DNA of 31,503 nt. It comes from a virus. Below are positions 16,532 to 24,509 of the stretch, one piece after another. Where the stretch lies: the IMG/VR virus record IMGVR_UViG_3300030090_001532, positions 1-31,503 of that record, one strand, 5' to 3'. The position numbers and the translations under genes were made by a program. Within the stretch, counting starts at the first letter, position 1; each line of letters begins with the position of its first letter. Below the pieces are notes generated by a model, which saw only the letters and a program-made list of their open reading frames with translations, ran no database searches and was not told the origin of the DNA.

Positions 16532-18126
16532 TTTTCTTCTACGCCAAGAATATTGTCTAAAGAACTGTTCAGATCAAATATATCTGAGCTACCCCCAGAT
16601 GGAGTAAAAGTTGATCCTTCTATCATGTACGTATTTGCACCTATTCCTGGACGTCGTACATTAAATGGTCTAAAAGTATAATCTGATAAAGCTAAACTAT
16701 AGGTATCGTCATTTGGCAAATAAAAATCAGATAAAAAAGATTGTACATAAGGATCATCTATTTCTAATTTCATCTTAGGAAATTGTTGTTGTATACCTAG
16801 TTTTATAGAATTATCTACTTGATTAATACTGTCAGCTACAAAACTTTTTAAATTTGCTACTAAAACTTCTGGGTTAGTCGTTTGCCCTAAACCTACAATT
16901 TGTATATGGTACGCTAAATCTTTATCAGAAAGTGTTCTACCTGTTTGTCCGTTAACTGCTGCTGCTACGTACGCTAATTGTAAAAATCTTGATCTAGCTC
17001 TAACGTCATTATAAATAGTTTCACCAAATAATTCTTTAAGGTCTTTTTTAGTCTCAACCACTAACATACTTTCAAACTGTGCTAAAGCTTGTTCTTTAGC
17101 TTCGTCTGTTGCATTTTCGTCATTTAAAACTTTATATAAATTTGCAGATATTTGACCGTCACCTACTCGCCCATAACTACCACCTGTTTTTTCAGACGTA
17201 CCGAATAAACTTTCGCCTGTAGGTACCCCCATAACTTTGCCTAATTCGCCTACTTCTCTATTTACTCTATCAGCAAAATTTACTATATCTGCTACAAAAG
17301 TTCCTGGAACTATATCATCTTCAGATAATCCTTCGTATTGTTCTATTAAAGGAGTTGCGATACTTATTAAACCATTTAAAGAAGCTTCTTTTTCATAAAA
17401 AGCACCAAAAGTTTCATCTATAAATTCTACATTTGGGTTTTTAGGTATAGTTACATTACCTGTACCTGTTTTTAAAATATAATTTTCATCCGCAGTAACA
17501 TAGCCCTCAGGTGTTAAAATTTCTAAACGACCTGATGGACTTTCTCTCCTACCTTGAAAATATGGGTTTCGTTCTTTTTCTGCAAGTCTTTTATCTATTA
17601 ATGTTACTGGACTATAAGTTACTTTTTGCGGTTTTAAGTATTCTTTTATAAGTTGCCCTCTTTGCGTATTTATATTTGTATCTCTTACGTCTTCTGCTTG
17701 TCTTAATTTTAATGCAGATGAAACATAATCTTTAGCACCTCTACCTAATTGTGAAGCAGCTACTAAATCTACAATATCCATACCTCTAAAACCACCTACA
17801 TCACGTTGTGGACCATAAGCTGTATAAGCTGCATATTGGGCTTGATCTTCTAAACTAGGAGCTGTAGGGTCAGCGTTTATACTTTTGTAAAACTCGGGTG
17901 CAGATAATGTTTGTTCAGGTTGTCTTCTTTGTTGTACAACTTGTTGTAACAAACGTGGTATTAAAGGCAATATACCGCCTATTTTTTCTTCAAGTTCTGG
18001 TTCTGGTGTTCTACGTACAGGACCTCTAGCAGTTGGAAACGATGGTCTTGCCTGTGGAAGTTGTATAGGTTGTATACCCGTAATTCCTTGTTTATTAGTA
18101 AATGTTGGAAAAGGCGTAAATTTCAT
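16528..18126 (-). CDS. Probable internal virion protein (532 aa)
   Basis: A 532-residue protein with a proline-rich N-terminus (about 1-75), helical middle and mixed C-terminus. It contains TGRTLSDKDLAYHIQ (near 395-410), a helix-capping G-R-x-L-S-D-K-D motif that recurs several times in the 385-residue protein encoded at 19246-20403. The shared motif suggests that the two touch the same partner in the virion. It lies just upstream of the 1105-residue gene (four-base overlap) and eight bases after the 372-residue gene. I cannot give a specific name. Confidence 0.55.
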   Translation of the reverse strand: MKFTPFPTFTNKQGITGIQPIQLPQARPSFPTARGPVRRTPEPELEEKIGGILPLIPRLLQQVVQQRRQPEQTLSAPEFYKSINADPTAPSLEDQAQYAAYTAYGPQRDVGGFRGMDIVDLVAASQLGRGAKDYVSSALKLRQAEDVRDTNINTQRGQLIKEYLKPQKVTYSPVTLIDKRLAEKERNPYFQGRRESPSGRLEILTPEGYVTADENYILKTGTGNVTIPKNPNVEFIDETFGAFYEKEASLNGLISIATPLIEQYEGLSEDDIVPGTFVADIVNFADRVNREVGELGKVMGVPTGESLFGTSEKTGGSYGRVGDGQISANLYKVLNDENATDEAKEQALAQFESMLVVETKKDLKELFGETIYNDVRARSRFLQLAYVAAAVNGQTGRTLSDKDLAYHIQIVGLGQTTNPEVLVANLKSFVADSINQVDNSIKLGIQQQFPKMKLEIDDPYVQSFLSDFYLPNDDTYSLALSDYTFRPFNVRRPGIGANTYMIEGSTFTPSGGSSDIFDLNSSLDNILGVEEK

Positions 18127-18134
18127 AAATATTT

Positions 18135-19253
18135 TTAAACAATTTGTCCGTAAGGTTTCATTCCACCTGTAATACCTGTTCCAAACGATGGTCCTGCTCC
18201 AAACGATGGTCCTCTAAAATTAAATCCAGGACTACCACCTGCAAACATCATACCACCACCTATACTTGGTAATCCACCGCCCTGCATACCTGCTGTGCTT
18301 TCCAACTGTGTGTTAGTTCCTTGTTGGAAAGGTAAAAAGTTTTGATTAGGAAGTCCACCCATAACAGCTCTTGGAAGGTAACTTGGCTGTGTTGTAGGAT
18401 CACCACCAGCATAACCGTAACCACCTGCTAAAGGACCAAGCGAAGCGGTTAGTGAACCTAAGTTTTGTATTAATTGCATAGGTAAGTTGTATTGACCTGT
18501 AAAGTTTTGATACGCTAAATCCATTAAAGATTGTTGTCGACCTCTACCTAACCCACCAAAACCCATAGTTCTTTGTATATCTTGTGATTGTAGTTGTGGG
18601 AATAATTGACCTAATCCTTGAAAATTAGACCCTATACCTGCGATTTGTCCTGCACCTTGTAATCCTCTACGCTGTGCTTGTTCATAAGCATTCGATGCAA
18701 GTTGCGAAGCTTGACCGAAACCACCACTTCTAATTTTACCTACGGCTTCTGCTGCACCTCTACCTGTTTGTCTAGCTAGTTCTTCTTGTGCGATTCTACC
18801 TCTAGAACCACCAAAAGCTCCTTGACTTACGGCTCTATCACGTAAACCTTTATCCTGTGTAGCATAGTTTCTATCTATATCTGTTAACGTTTGTTGAACA
18901 ACGTCTTCTTCAAATGGATTATAAAACCTATCGATTCTACTAGGGTCGAACTCACCTGTACTCGCAGATGTTTGTAAAGCAGCTCTATCAAAAAGTTGAC
19001 CTGACCTATCTAAATAAGGTCTATAACTACCGATAGCAGCATCAGACATTTGCATAGCAGCTAATTCTCTAGGATCAAAATCAGCTACTCTATCGCCTGT
19101 GTACGTAAATGGGCTACTATCTTCTCTACCTAAATTAGCAAACTGGTCTCTAAAATAAGATTGTGCATAAGGGAATATTGTTCCCGATAATAAACTTCCT
19201 ATATACCCTGCGGGGGCTTGACTGGAATATTCTTGTTCTTCTCTACTAGCCAT
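18135..19253 (-). CDS. Glycine/glutamine-rich virion protein (372 aa)
   Basis: A 372-residue protein of a type I recall beside internal proteins in marine podoviruses. The N-terminal half is polar, the middle (about 130-220) is alanine/glutamine/arginine-rich helix (GSRGRIAQEELARQTGRGAA and onward), and the tail from about 270 is glycine-, methionine- and proline-rich with tandem GPSFGAGPSFGTG. The last element comes from a duplicated 16-base DNA unit near 18183-18212. The start overlaps the preceding gene's stop by eight bases. A structural or ejected protein is likely; no enzyme motif is present. Confidence 0.6.
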   Translation of the reverse strand: MASREEQEYSSQAPAGYIGSLLSGTIFPYAQSYFRDQFANLGREDSSPFTYTGDRVADFDPRELAAMQMSDAAIGSYRPYLDRSGQLFDRAALQTSASTGEFDPSRIDRFYNPFEEDVVQQTLTDIDRNYATQDKGLRDRAVSQGAFGGSRGRIAQEELARQTGRGAAEAVGKIRSGGFGQASQLASNAYEQAQRRGLQGAGQIAGIGSNFQGLGQLFPQLQSQDIQRTMGFGGLGRGRQQSLMDLAYQNFTGQYNLPMQLIQNLGSLTASLGPLAGGYGYAGGDPTTQPSYLPRAVMGGLPNQNFLPFQQGTNTQLESTAGMQGGGLPSIGGGMMFAGGSPGFNFRGPSFGAGPSFGTGITGGMKPYGQIV

Positions 19254-20403
19254 ATACTCTATTGCCTCTATTATTTAACTTTTCTAGTGCAGCTATGCCT
19301 TTATTATGGTTACCACCACCTACTAAATCTACCGTAGCTTTAGATAACATAAACTCACCATCACTAGCCATTACAGGAATTAAATCATCTTTAGGTCCTC
19401 CTGGACCGTCAAGTTCTCCACCGCCTAACATAGGTTTAAACATTTTTCTATCTAAAACGCCACCGCCTTCCATACCTTTCAATAAAGACATTTGATATTC
19501 TCTATCTTTATTAGATATCATTTTACCCATTTGCGTAGTAGGTTGTGCTAAAAGATTAGCTATATCTAAATCTGACAAAGTTGCACCTTCTAAAAGTTGT
19601 GAATAGTACTCTCTATCTTTATCCGATATTCTTCTACCTTGTTGAGTGTTTGCCATAGCTAACATTTCAATAACTTGATTCATGTCAGCATCCGATAATG
19701 TTTTACCTGTAGCACCGCCATTATTCATACCTATAGGTTTAAATTGTAATCTTCTTCTATTTGCATTACCTGCAGGCGGTAAAGTTCTAGTACTTACTCT
19801 ACTCATACCAGGATCATCATCGTCATCAAACAGTTTCATAAGTGTAGTTGAACCTATACTTCCTAAACCTTCTGTTACAGCTTCTTGAACCTTTGGGTCT
19901 AACTCTGCAAATTTTGCTAAAAATTCTTCGTAACGAGATAGTTCAGGCATAGGTACATCTATATCTGCAGGATCAAGATTCATACTTAAATCAGGCATAT
20001 AGTTATTAAGCATACTAAGTATAGGTATATCGTTTATTAAAGATGCTAAACCAGCAAAACTTCCACCATTTGACATTTTTCTAACTAAACCACCTACATA
20101 CATTCCTGGAATACCAAATTCTTGCAAATCTTCTAAACTAACACCTGCTTTTTCTAATTCAGCCATAATCATATCTTGATCTGCTTGCGAAGGTGTAGTA
20201 AAGTCTGTACTTGTAAACTCATCAAAATCTTGTACAGTACTTCCTGTTATATCTTGTATTTCTGTTTCAGGTCCAGGAGTAAGTGATGGTGCTGTACCCG
20301 TACCTATTTGTTTAGGCATTTTAGGGTCACCTATAATCTTTTTACTAATAAGATTTGTTCCTACGCCTATAGCTATAGCTGTAGCGATACTAGCCATAGT
20401 CAT
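19246..20403 (-). CDS. Virion protein with repeated SD-x-D motifs (385 aa)
   Basis: A 385-residue protein. The N-terminus (MTMASIATAIAIGVGTNLIS) is hydrophobic. A serial motif follows in residues about 230-310: GKTLSDAD, GRRISDKDREYYSQLLEG, ATLSDLD and GKMISNKDREYQMSLLKG. The C-terminus, GPKDDLIPVMASDGEFMLSK with a following VGGGNHNKG stretch, matches a widespread ending of phage tail and virion proteins (D-x-I-P-x-M-x-S-x-G-E-F). An assembly or tail-associated role is inferred. ATG at 20403 is used; a second ATG two codons on is equally possible. Confidence 0.6.
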   Translation of the reverse strand: MTMASIATAIAIGVGTNLISKKIIGDPKMPKQIGTGTAPSLTPGPETEIQDITGSTVQDFDEFTSTDFTTPSQADQDMIMAELEKAGVSLEDLQEFGIPGMYVGGLVRKMSNGGSFAGLASLINDIPILSMLNNYMPDLSMNLDPADIDVPMPELSRYEEFLAKFAELDPKVQEAVTEGLGSIGSTTLMKLFDDDDDPGMSRVSTRTLPPAGNANRRRLQFKPIGMNNGGATGKTLSDADMNQVIEMLAMANTQQGRRISDKDREYYSQLLEGATLSDLDIANLLAQPTTQMGKMISNKDREYQMSLLKGMEGGGVLDRKMFKPMLGGGELDGPGGPKDDLIPVMASDGEFMLSKATVDLVGGGNHNKGIAALEKLNNRGNRVYG

Positions 20404-20948
20404 AGTACGTTCTCCATTATTTTATCTATTTGTTTTATATCAAAACCTTCTAACTTTAGTTCTGCAAAATCATCAACGACTACTTCATTAACAATATCAT
20501 CTACATTTAAACAATCTGTTTTATGTACTGTTATAAAAGTACATTCTTCGTGTACATACAATACTCTTTTTGTTCCTGCTTCTGTAATACCGTGATGTGG
20601 TGCTTCTATATGGTCTACGCCTTTATCACTATAAATAGATACTTTTCCTGATAAAATAAAATAAGGATGATTTTTTGCGTGGATTTTAGTAGCAACTAAT
20701 AATCCTGCTGGCATAACAATTTTACGTATATATTGACCGTCTGCGAAATCGTGCGTTACTGCTCCTTCTGTTTCGCCTCTAATTTGTTTATTTAAGTTTT
20801 GTTTATTGTTTTCTACGCAATGCTGTGCAATAGCTACTTCGAACTCTTTAATTTTATTTTGAAATTGTTTTTTATTTTCCCTATAATCTAAAAACTCACA
20901 TGCATCTTGGTATGTAAGTTTTGTATTATTTCTTAAAGATAAAGCCAT
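20400..20948 (-). CDS. Cupin-like protein
   Basis: A 182-residue protein with a single beta-barrel cupin core at about residues 70-145. The metal-site-like histidines are H90 and H94 in KIHAKNHPYFILSGKV, with a further histidine in VHKTDC (His142). The loop GVDHIEAPHHGITEAGTKR gives additional histidines. N- and C-terminal helices surround the barrel. Cupins bind metals or small ligands; here the substrate is unknown and a structural or virion role is possible. It opens the virion block, behind a 93-base leader, and its stop overlaps the next gene by four bases. Confidence 0.65.
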   Translation of the reverse strand: MALSLRNNTKLTYQDACEFLDYRENKKQFQNKIKEFEVAIAQHCVENNKQNLNKQIRGETEGAVTHDFADGQYIRKIVMPAGLLVATKIHAKNHPYFILSGKVSIYSDKGVDHIEAPHHGITEAGTKRVLYVHEECTFITVHKTDCLNVDDIVNEVVVDDFAELKLEGFDIKQIDKIMENVL

Positions 20949-21041
20949 ATTGTACTATTCCTCAGCGTGTTTTCACGTTATTGCGAGTTAAAGCTCACCT
21001 CGTAAGCTGCAGCACAAAATGGCTGATATACTGATTATATA
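20949..21041 (-). promoter_or_regulatory. Leader between cyclase and cupin genes with inverted repeats
   Basis: The only real gap between 11.7 and 30.7 kb, less AT-rich than its surroundings. Read leftwards, arms TGATATA and TATATCA with a 7-base loop begin at the cyclase stop codon. They are followed by a CGAG/CTCG pair, a tight CGTG-AAAA-CACG hairpin, and then GAGG 13 bases before the ATG. No T-run follows, so a classical terminator is not supported. A leader RNA structure, RNA-processing site or phage late control element is possible. Confidence 0.4.
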
Positions 21042-22778
21042 TCAAACTGTATAGATTTTTAAAGGTTTTTCTTTACCTTTTACTTTAATAGGTTTTAATG
21101 ATTGAAGCGTATATCCACAATATTTTTCTGTTTCTTCGCCTATAAGTATATCTACACCTGCTTCTTTTGTAGCTGATTCTAACCTTGCTGCCGTATTTAC
21201 AGCGTCGCCGATAGCCGAATAATCAAACCTAGTATCACTACCCATATTACCTATAACAGCTTCTCCAGTATTAACACCAACACCTATAGCTACGCCGATA
21301 TCTGCTGCTATTATGTTTTCTTGTATCTCTTTCGCACAATCTACAGCTATATTCTCATGATGTTGTAAATCAAGTGGTGCATTGAATATAGCCATCATTG
21401 CATCACCTATATATTTATCAACCATACCTCCATATTTTTTAACTGCATCAGACTGTATAGTAAGTGCTTTATTCATTATTTTTGTTACTTCTTCAGGTTC
21501 TAACGTTTCTGATAGTGCAGTAAAGCCTCGAACATCTGTAAATAGAAAAGTACAACGTCTTTTTTCACCACCTAATTTCAGTAAGTCTGGGTCTTGTTGT
21601 AAACGTTTTACCTGTCTAGGGTCTAGATAATGTTCGAATTGTTTTTTAATTTGTAGCCGTAACTTATATTGTTCTCTAAATCGTAGGTAAAACGCTACAC
21701 TTGCAGTTATAAAACCACTTACTAAAGCCCATGTAACGTCTATTAAAAAACCTTGACCTATCGTATAAACGCCGTAAACGCCCGTAGCCGTTATTAAAGC
21801 TAAAGTAATACCTAAGCCCCAATAAATACCTAAGCGTACTATAGCGATCCATATAAGGCTTATTAAAACTAAAACTATACTAAGCTCTACAACTAAAGCG
21901 TAATCAGGTATATACGGGCTATTTTGTATAAGAATACTTTCTGCAAGTGCTGTTTGTATTTTATGAGGTTCAACAAGTCCAACAGGCGTAGCGATTTGCG
22001 GCATTACACCATTAGCTGTAACACCAACAATAACAAATTTATTATTAACTTCCATTTCTTGTAAATCTGTTTGTGGTGTATTTACCCAACTAATCCATTT
22101 ACGACCTAAACTATCTGTTTTAATTGGTGGTATACCTTGTATGGATATTTCTTCTATACCGTTTTCGTTAGTTTTTATAATATAAGTTTTTATACCAAAC
22201 AATGATTTATATATTTGTGTACCAAAACTAGGTATCCATTCGTTGTTAGGTGTTTTAACTAATAAAGGCATTCTTCTTACTAGCTGATCAACATCAGTAG
22301 GAGCTATGGCTAAACCCTGCAGAACTTCATCGTAAAATGAATGGTTAGCCTTAACTCCTGAACTAATAATACCACCTACACTATTGCCTAGAACAACTGT
22401 TCCAGGAGAAGCAGGATAAATACCTTTACCGTCTTCGAACATCGCAATAACAGAAGGAGCATAACCTAACGACCTAGCTAGATCATTATCGCCACCAAAT
22501 CTATCGGCTTGTGGAAAAGATATAGCCCAACCTACACCTATCGCACCTTTAGCTAAAAGCTCCATGTTTATATCAGCTAAACGCTTACGAGGAAAAGGAT
22601 AACCACCTTCACGCTCTACATCTTCTTCAGTAATATTTAGAATTACAAAATTACCACTAGGCTCTGGTGTTTGTATAAACGCATCATAAGTTTTTAATTT
22701 AAGTATTTCTAACGGTGTGGTTTGGAATATTAGAGGAAGTGTTAATAAAACAGTAAGTGCTAAATATATTTTTTTCAT
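21042..22778 (-). CDS. CHASE2-domain class III adenylate/guanylate cyclase
   Basis: A 578-residue membrane enzyme that makes a cyclic nucleotide from NTP. A signal-anchor (residues 4-20) precedes an extracytoplasmic CHASE2-type sensor (about 25-290), three transmembrane helices (about 293-315, 320-340 and 345-366) and a cytoplasmic catalytic domain (about 405-560). Catalytic residues are present: metal-binding Asp415 (FTDVRGF) and Asp459 (IGDAMMA), base-specifying Lys455, Ser521 in FDYSAIGDAVN, and transition-state Asn528 and Arg532 (NTAARLE). The K/S pair favours ATP, hence cAMP. It overlaps the FecR gene by four bases; such pairs are familiar in bacteria. In a phage lysis/virion region it is unusual. 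The enzyme call is firm; product and signal are inferred. Confidence 0.92.
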   Translation of the reverse strand: MKKIYLALTVLLTLPLIFQTTPLEILKLKTYDAFIQTPEPSGNFVILNITEEDVEREGGYPFPRKRLADINMELLAKGAIGVGWAISFPQADRFGGDNDLARSLGYAPSVIAMFEDGKGIYPASPGTVVLGNSVGGIISSGVKANHSFYDEVLQGLAIAPTDVDQLVRRMPLLVKTPNNEWIPSFGTQIYKSLFGIKTYIIKTNENGIEEISIQGIPPIKTDSLGRKWISWVNTPQTDLQEMEVNNKFVIVGVTANGVMPQIATPVGLVEPHKIQTALAESILIQNSPYIPDYALVVELSIVLVLISLIWIAIVRLGIYWGLGITLALITATGVYGVYTIGQGFLIDVTWALVSGFITASVAFYLRFREQYKLRLQIKKQFEHYLDPRQVKRLQQDPDLLKLGGEKRRCTFLFTDVRGFTALSETLEPEEVTKIMNKALTIQSDAVKKYGGMVDKYIGDAMMAIFNAPLDLQHHENIAVDCAKEIQENIIAADIGVAIGVGVNTGEAVIGNMGSDTRFDYSAIGDAVNTAARLESATKEAGVDILIGEETEKYCGYTLQSLKPIKVKGKEKPLKIYTV

Positions 22779-23857
22779 CCGCTACCTTGTGTAATAGTTA
22801 TAACAGAGTCGCTACCGCCGTTTATCTTAATTATATTAGATACTCCGTCTTGTATCAAAATAAGCGTATAAGCGTTACCAGAATTTAAATCAAGCTGTAA
22901 ATTTTGGTTTACCTTTCTTTGTAAACTAATTACTTGACCTGCAATTATTGTTGTTATTTGTGTTTGAGTATCTTGTCCAAAATTAGTGCCTGTAAGGTTT
23001 ATACTAGTTGCTAAACCTAGTTGTTCTTCTTCTTCCTCTACCCCTAAAGCGTCTATAACATCAAGTAAATCTTCTAAAAAATTAACATCTAAATAATTTA
23101 TATCTAGTTCTGTAAACTCTAAATTACCTTCTTCTAAAAAATCTTCAGCTAGATAATCAATATCTAAATCATTAAAATCTAAAACACTATCGTTTTGTGT
23201 TGTGCTTGTTTCTTCTTCTTGTATAGTTTCTTCTTTAGGTGGTGTAACTATTAGCATATTATCTATAATATCTAAAGATAAATCTAAAATTACTGGTTTT
23301 GTTGGTGCTGCTTCGAAAACACTTACTGTCGTGGCTTGATAGGGTTTATTAAGTAAAACGGAGCCCATAGCCGTTACTACTTCTATTTCTCCACTAGATA
23401 AACCGAAAGGGTCTGGTAGAAGTATTATTAAACTTCTACCTAACTCGTCTACCGTAGCAGTAAAATCAGTTCCACGAATTGCAATATTTGCTGTTGGTGT
23501 ACTAAGTTTTATATTTTGTTTATCTATACGTTGTAAATTACCTGTTATAAACCTAGCTGTACCTAAAGCAAAATTAAGGGACATTTTAGATTTACTAGGA
23601 TCAGGGTCGTATATATATTCGTCTATTACAAGTTGTGAATGTTCTGTAAGCCTTACAACAGAATCATCAAGGAATTTAATACCTAAACGACCATTACTCG
23701 TTATGGCTTGATCATTGCTTTGTATTGCAAAATCTAACTCTGCACTATACGGCTGATCACGAACTATCTGAGCGTTACCCGATAATTCAGCAATATCACC
23801 TATATCAACAACTAGTGCTTGTACCGCCGTCGTCTTGAACCACACAGACAGTACCAT
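22775..23857 (-). CDS. FecR-domain extracytoplasmic protein
   Basis: From ATG 23857 this is 360 residues. The open frame continues upstream to 23983, but that part lies over the curlin-like gene. MVLSVWFKTTAVQA resembles a short signal peptide; a TTG at 23890 would give a longer, better one. A FecR-type beta domain covers about residues 18-140, with LNFALGTARFITGNL and TPTANIAIRGTDF as its landmarks. An acidic region then carries a tandem 20-residue repeat (F-x-x-L-D-I-x-Y-L units, 60-base period near 23070-23180), followed by a beta-rich tail ending ITQGSG. FecR domains sense or transmit envelope signals; here the partner is probably the CHASE2 cyclase. Start uncertain. Confidence 0.8.
   Translation of the reverse strand: MVLSVWFKTTAVQALVVDIGDIAELSGNAQIVRDQPYSAELDFAIQSNDQAITSNGRLGIKFLDDSVVRLTEHSQLVIDEYIYDPDPSKSKMSLNFALGTARFITGNLQRIDKQNIKLSTPTANIAIRGTDFTATVDELGRSLIILLPDPFGLSSGEIEVVTAMGSVLLNKPYQATTVSVFEAAPTKPVILDLSLDIIDNMLIVTPPKEETIQEEETSTTQNDSVLDFNDLDIDYLAEDFLEEGNLEFTELDINYLDVNFLEDLLDVIDALGVEEEEEQLGLATSINLTGTNFGQDTQTQITTIIAGQVISLQRKVNQNLQLDLNSGNAYTLILIQDGVSNIIKINGGSDSVITITQGSG
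23070..23180 (-). repeat. 60-base tandem duplication inside the FecR gene
   Basis: Two imperfect copies with a 60-base period (about 23071-23120 and 23131-23180) share TCTTCTAAAAAAT on the plus strand and encode two acidic F-x-x-L-D-I-x-Y-L-x-x-x-F-L-E units. The copies differ at several positions, so the duplication is not recent. Confidence 0.6.
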
Positions 23858-24509
23858 TAGAACCAGTAGATGTGATTTTGAGCCAATCAAGTGCCAAAGT
23901 TGAAGATTGCGTAATATCGAATGTTCTGCTATTACCTGTTTGGTCAAGATAGAAATAACCTCCCGCATAACCACTTCCTTCAAAATTTACTGTGTTGCTA
24001 TCTCCATCTACGTCAACGTAACTTGTACCTGTATCGTAATTAATATCAAAATCAAAAACGTTGCTATCGCCTTGAATAATCCAATCTAGGTCTGTAGTAC
24101 TTGCTAACGCTGTAGTAGCTAAATCTAAAGTAAATGTATTAGAACTACCTGTTACATCTACGTTTAGATCAGAATTATCTGCACCGTAGGTATTTGTAGG
24201 ATCAACTTGTATAGTAAAAGTATTGCTATCACCATCAAACTCAAAAAAGCCTGTTAAACTATCTGCTAAAATATCACCTAAAAATTTGTTGCTATCACCT
24301 ATTTGGTTAATATCCAAAGTTAAAGAATCGCCATCTAAATCTAAAGCTGTTAAAGTTCCAGCTACAGAATTTAGACCACCAATAATATTAGATGAACCAA
24401 GTTGTTCTAAATCTATGTTAGCAGTTGCTCCTGATTGATCAACATATATTTCATTGTCTGCTATAATCAGAAAAGGTAATACTAAAATAAAACTAATTAA
24501 TCTATTCAT
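23805..24509 (-). CDS. Secreted curlin-like repeat protein
   Basis: A 234-residue exported protein from ATG 24509, which has a GGGAG site; the frame opens at 24536. The signal peptide is MNRLISFILVLPFLIIA, cleaved before DNEIYVDQ. The mature part has about eight beta-repeats centred on Q-x-G-x-S-N or D-G-D-S-N (EQLGSSN, NQIGDSN, DGDSNTF, TGSSNTF, QGDSNVF, DGDSNTV, QTGNSRTF). They alternate short strands and turns like CsgA/CsgB, but with aspartate in place of many glutamines. It ends with two cysteines (TVCVV and TSTSC). Placed right after CsgG, it is the obvious substrate. Amyloid formation is inferred; a non-amyloid beta-solenoid adhesin is the alternative. Confidence 0.8.
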   Translation of the reverse strand: MNRLISFILVLPFLIIADNEIYVDQSGATANIDLEQLGSSNIIGGLNSVAGTLTALDLDGDSLTLDINQIGDSNKFLGDILADSLTGFFEFDGDSNTFTIQVDPTNTYGADNSDLNVDVTGSSNTFTLDLATTALASTTDLDWIIQGDSNVFDFDINYDTGTSYVDVDGDSNTVNFEGSGYAGGYFYLDQTGNSRTFDITQSSTLALDWLKITSTGSNGTVCVVQDDGGTSTSC

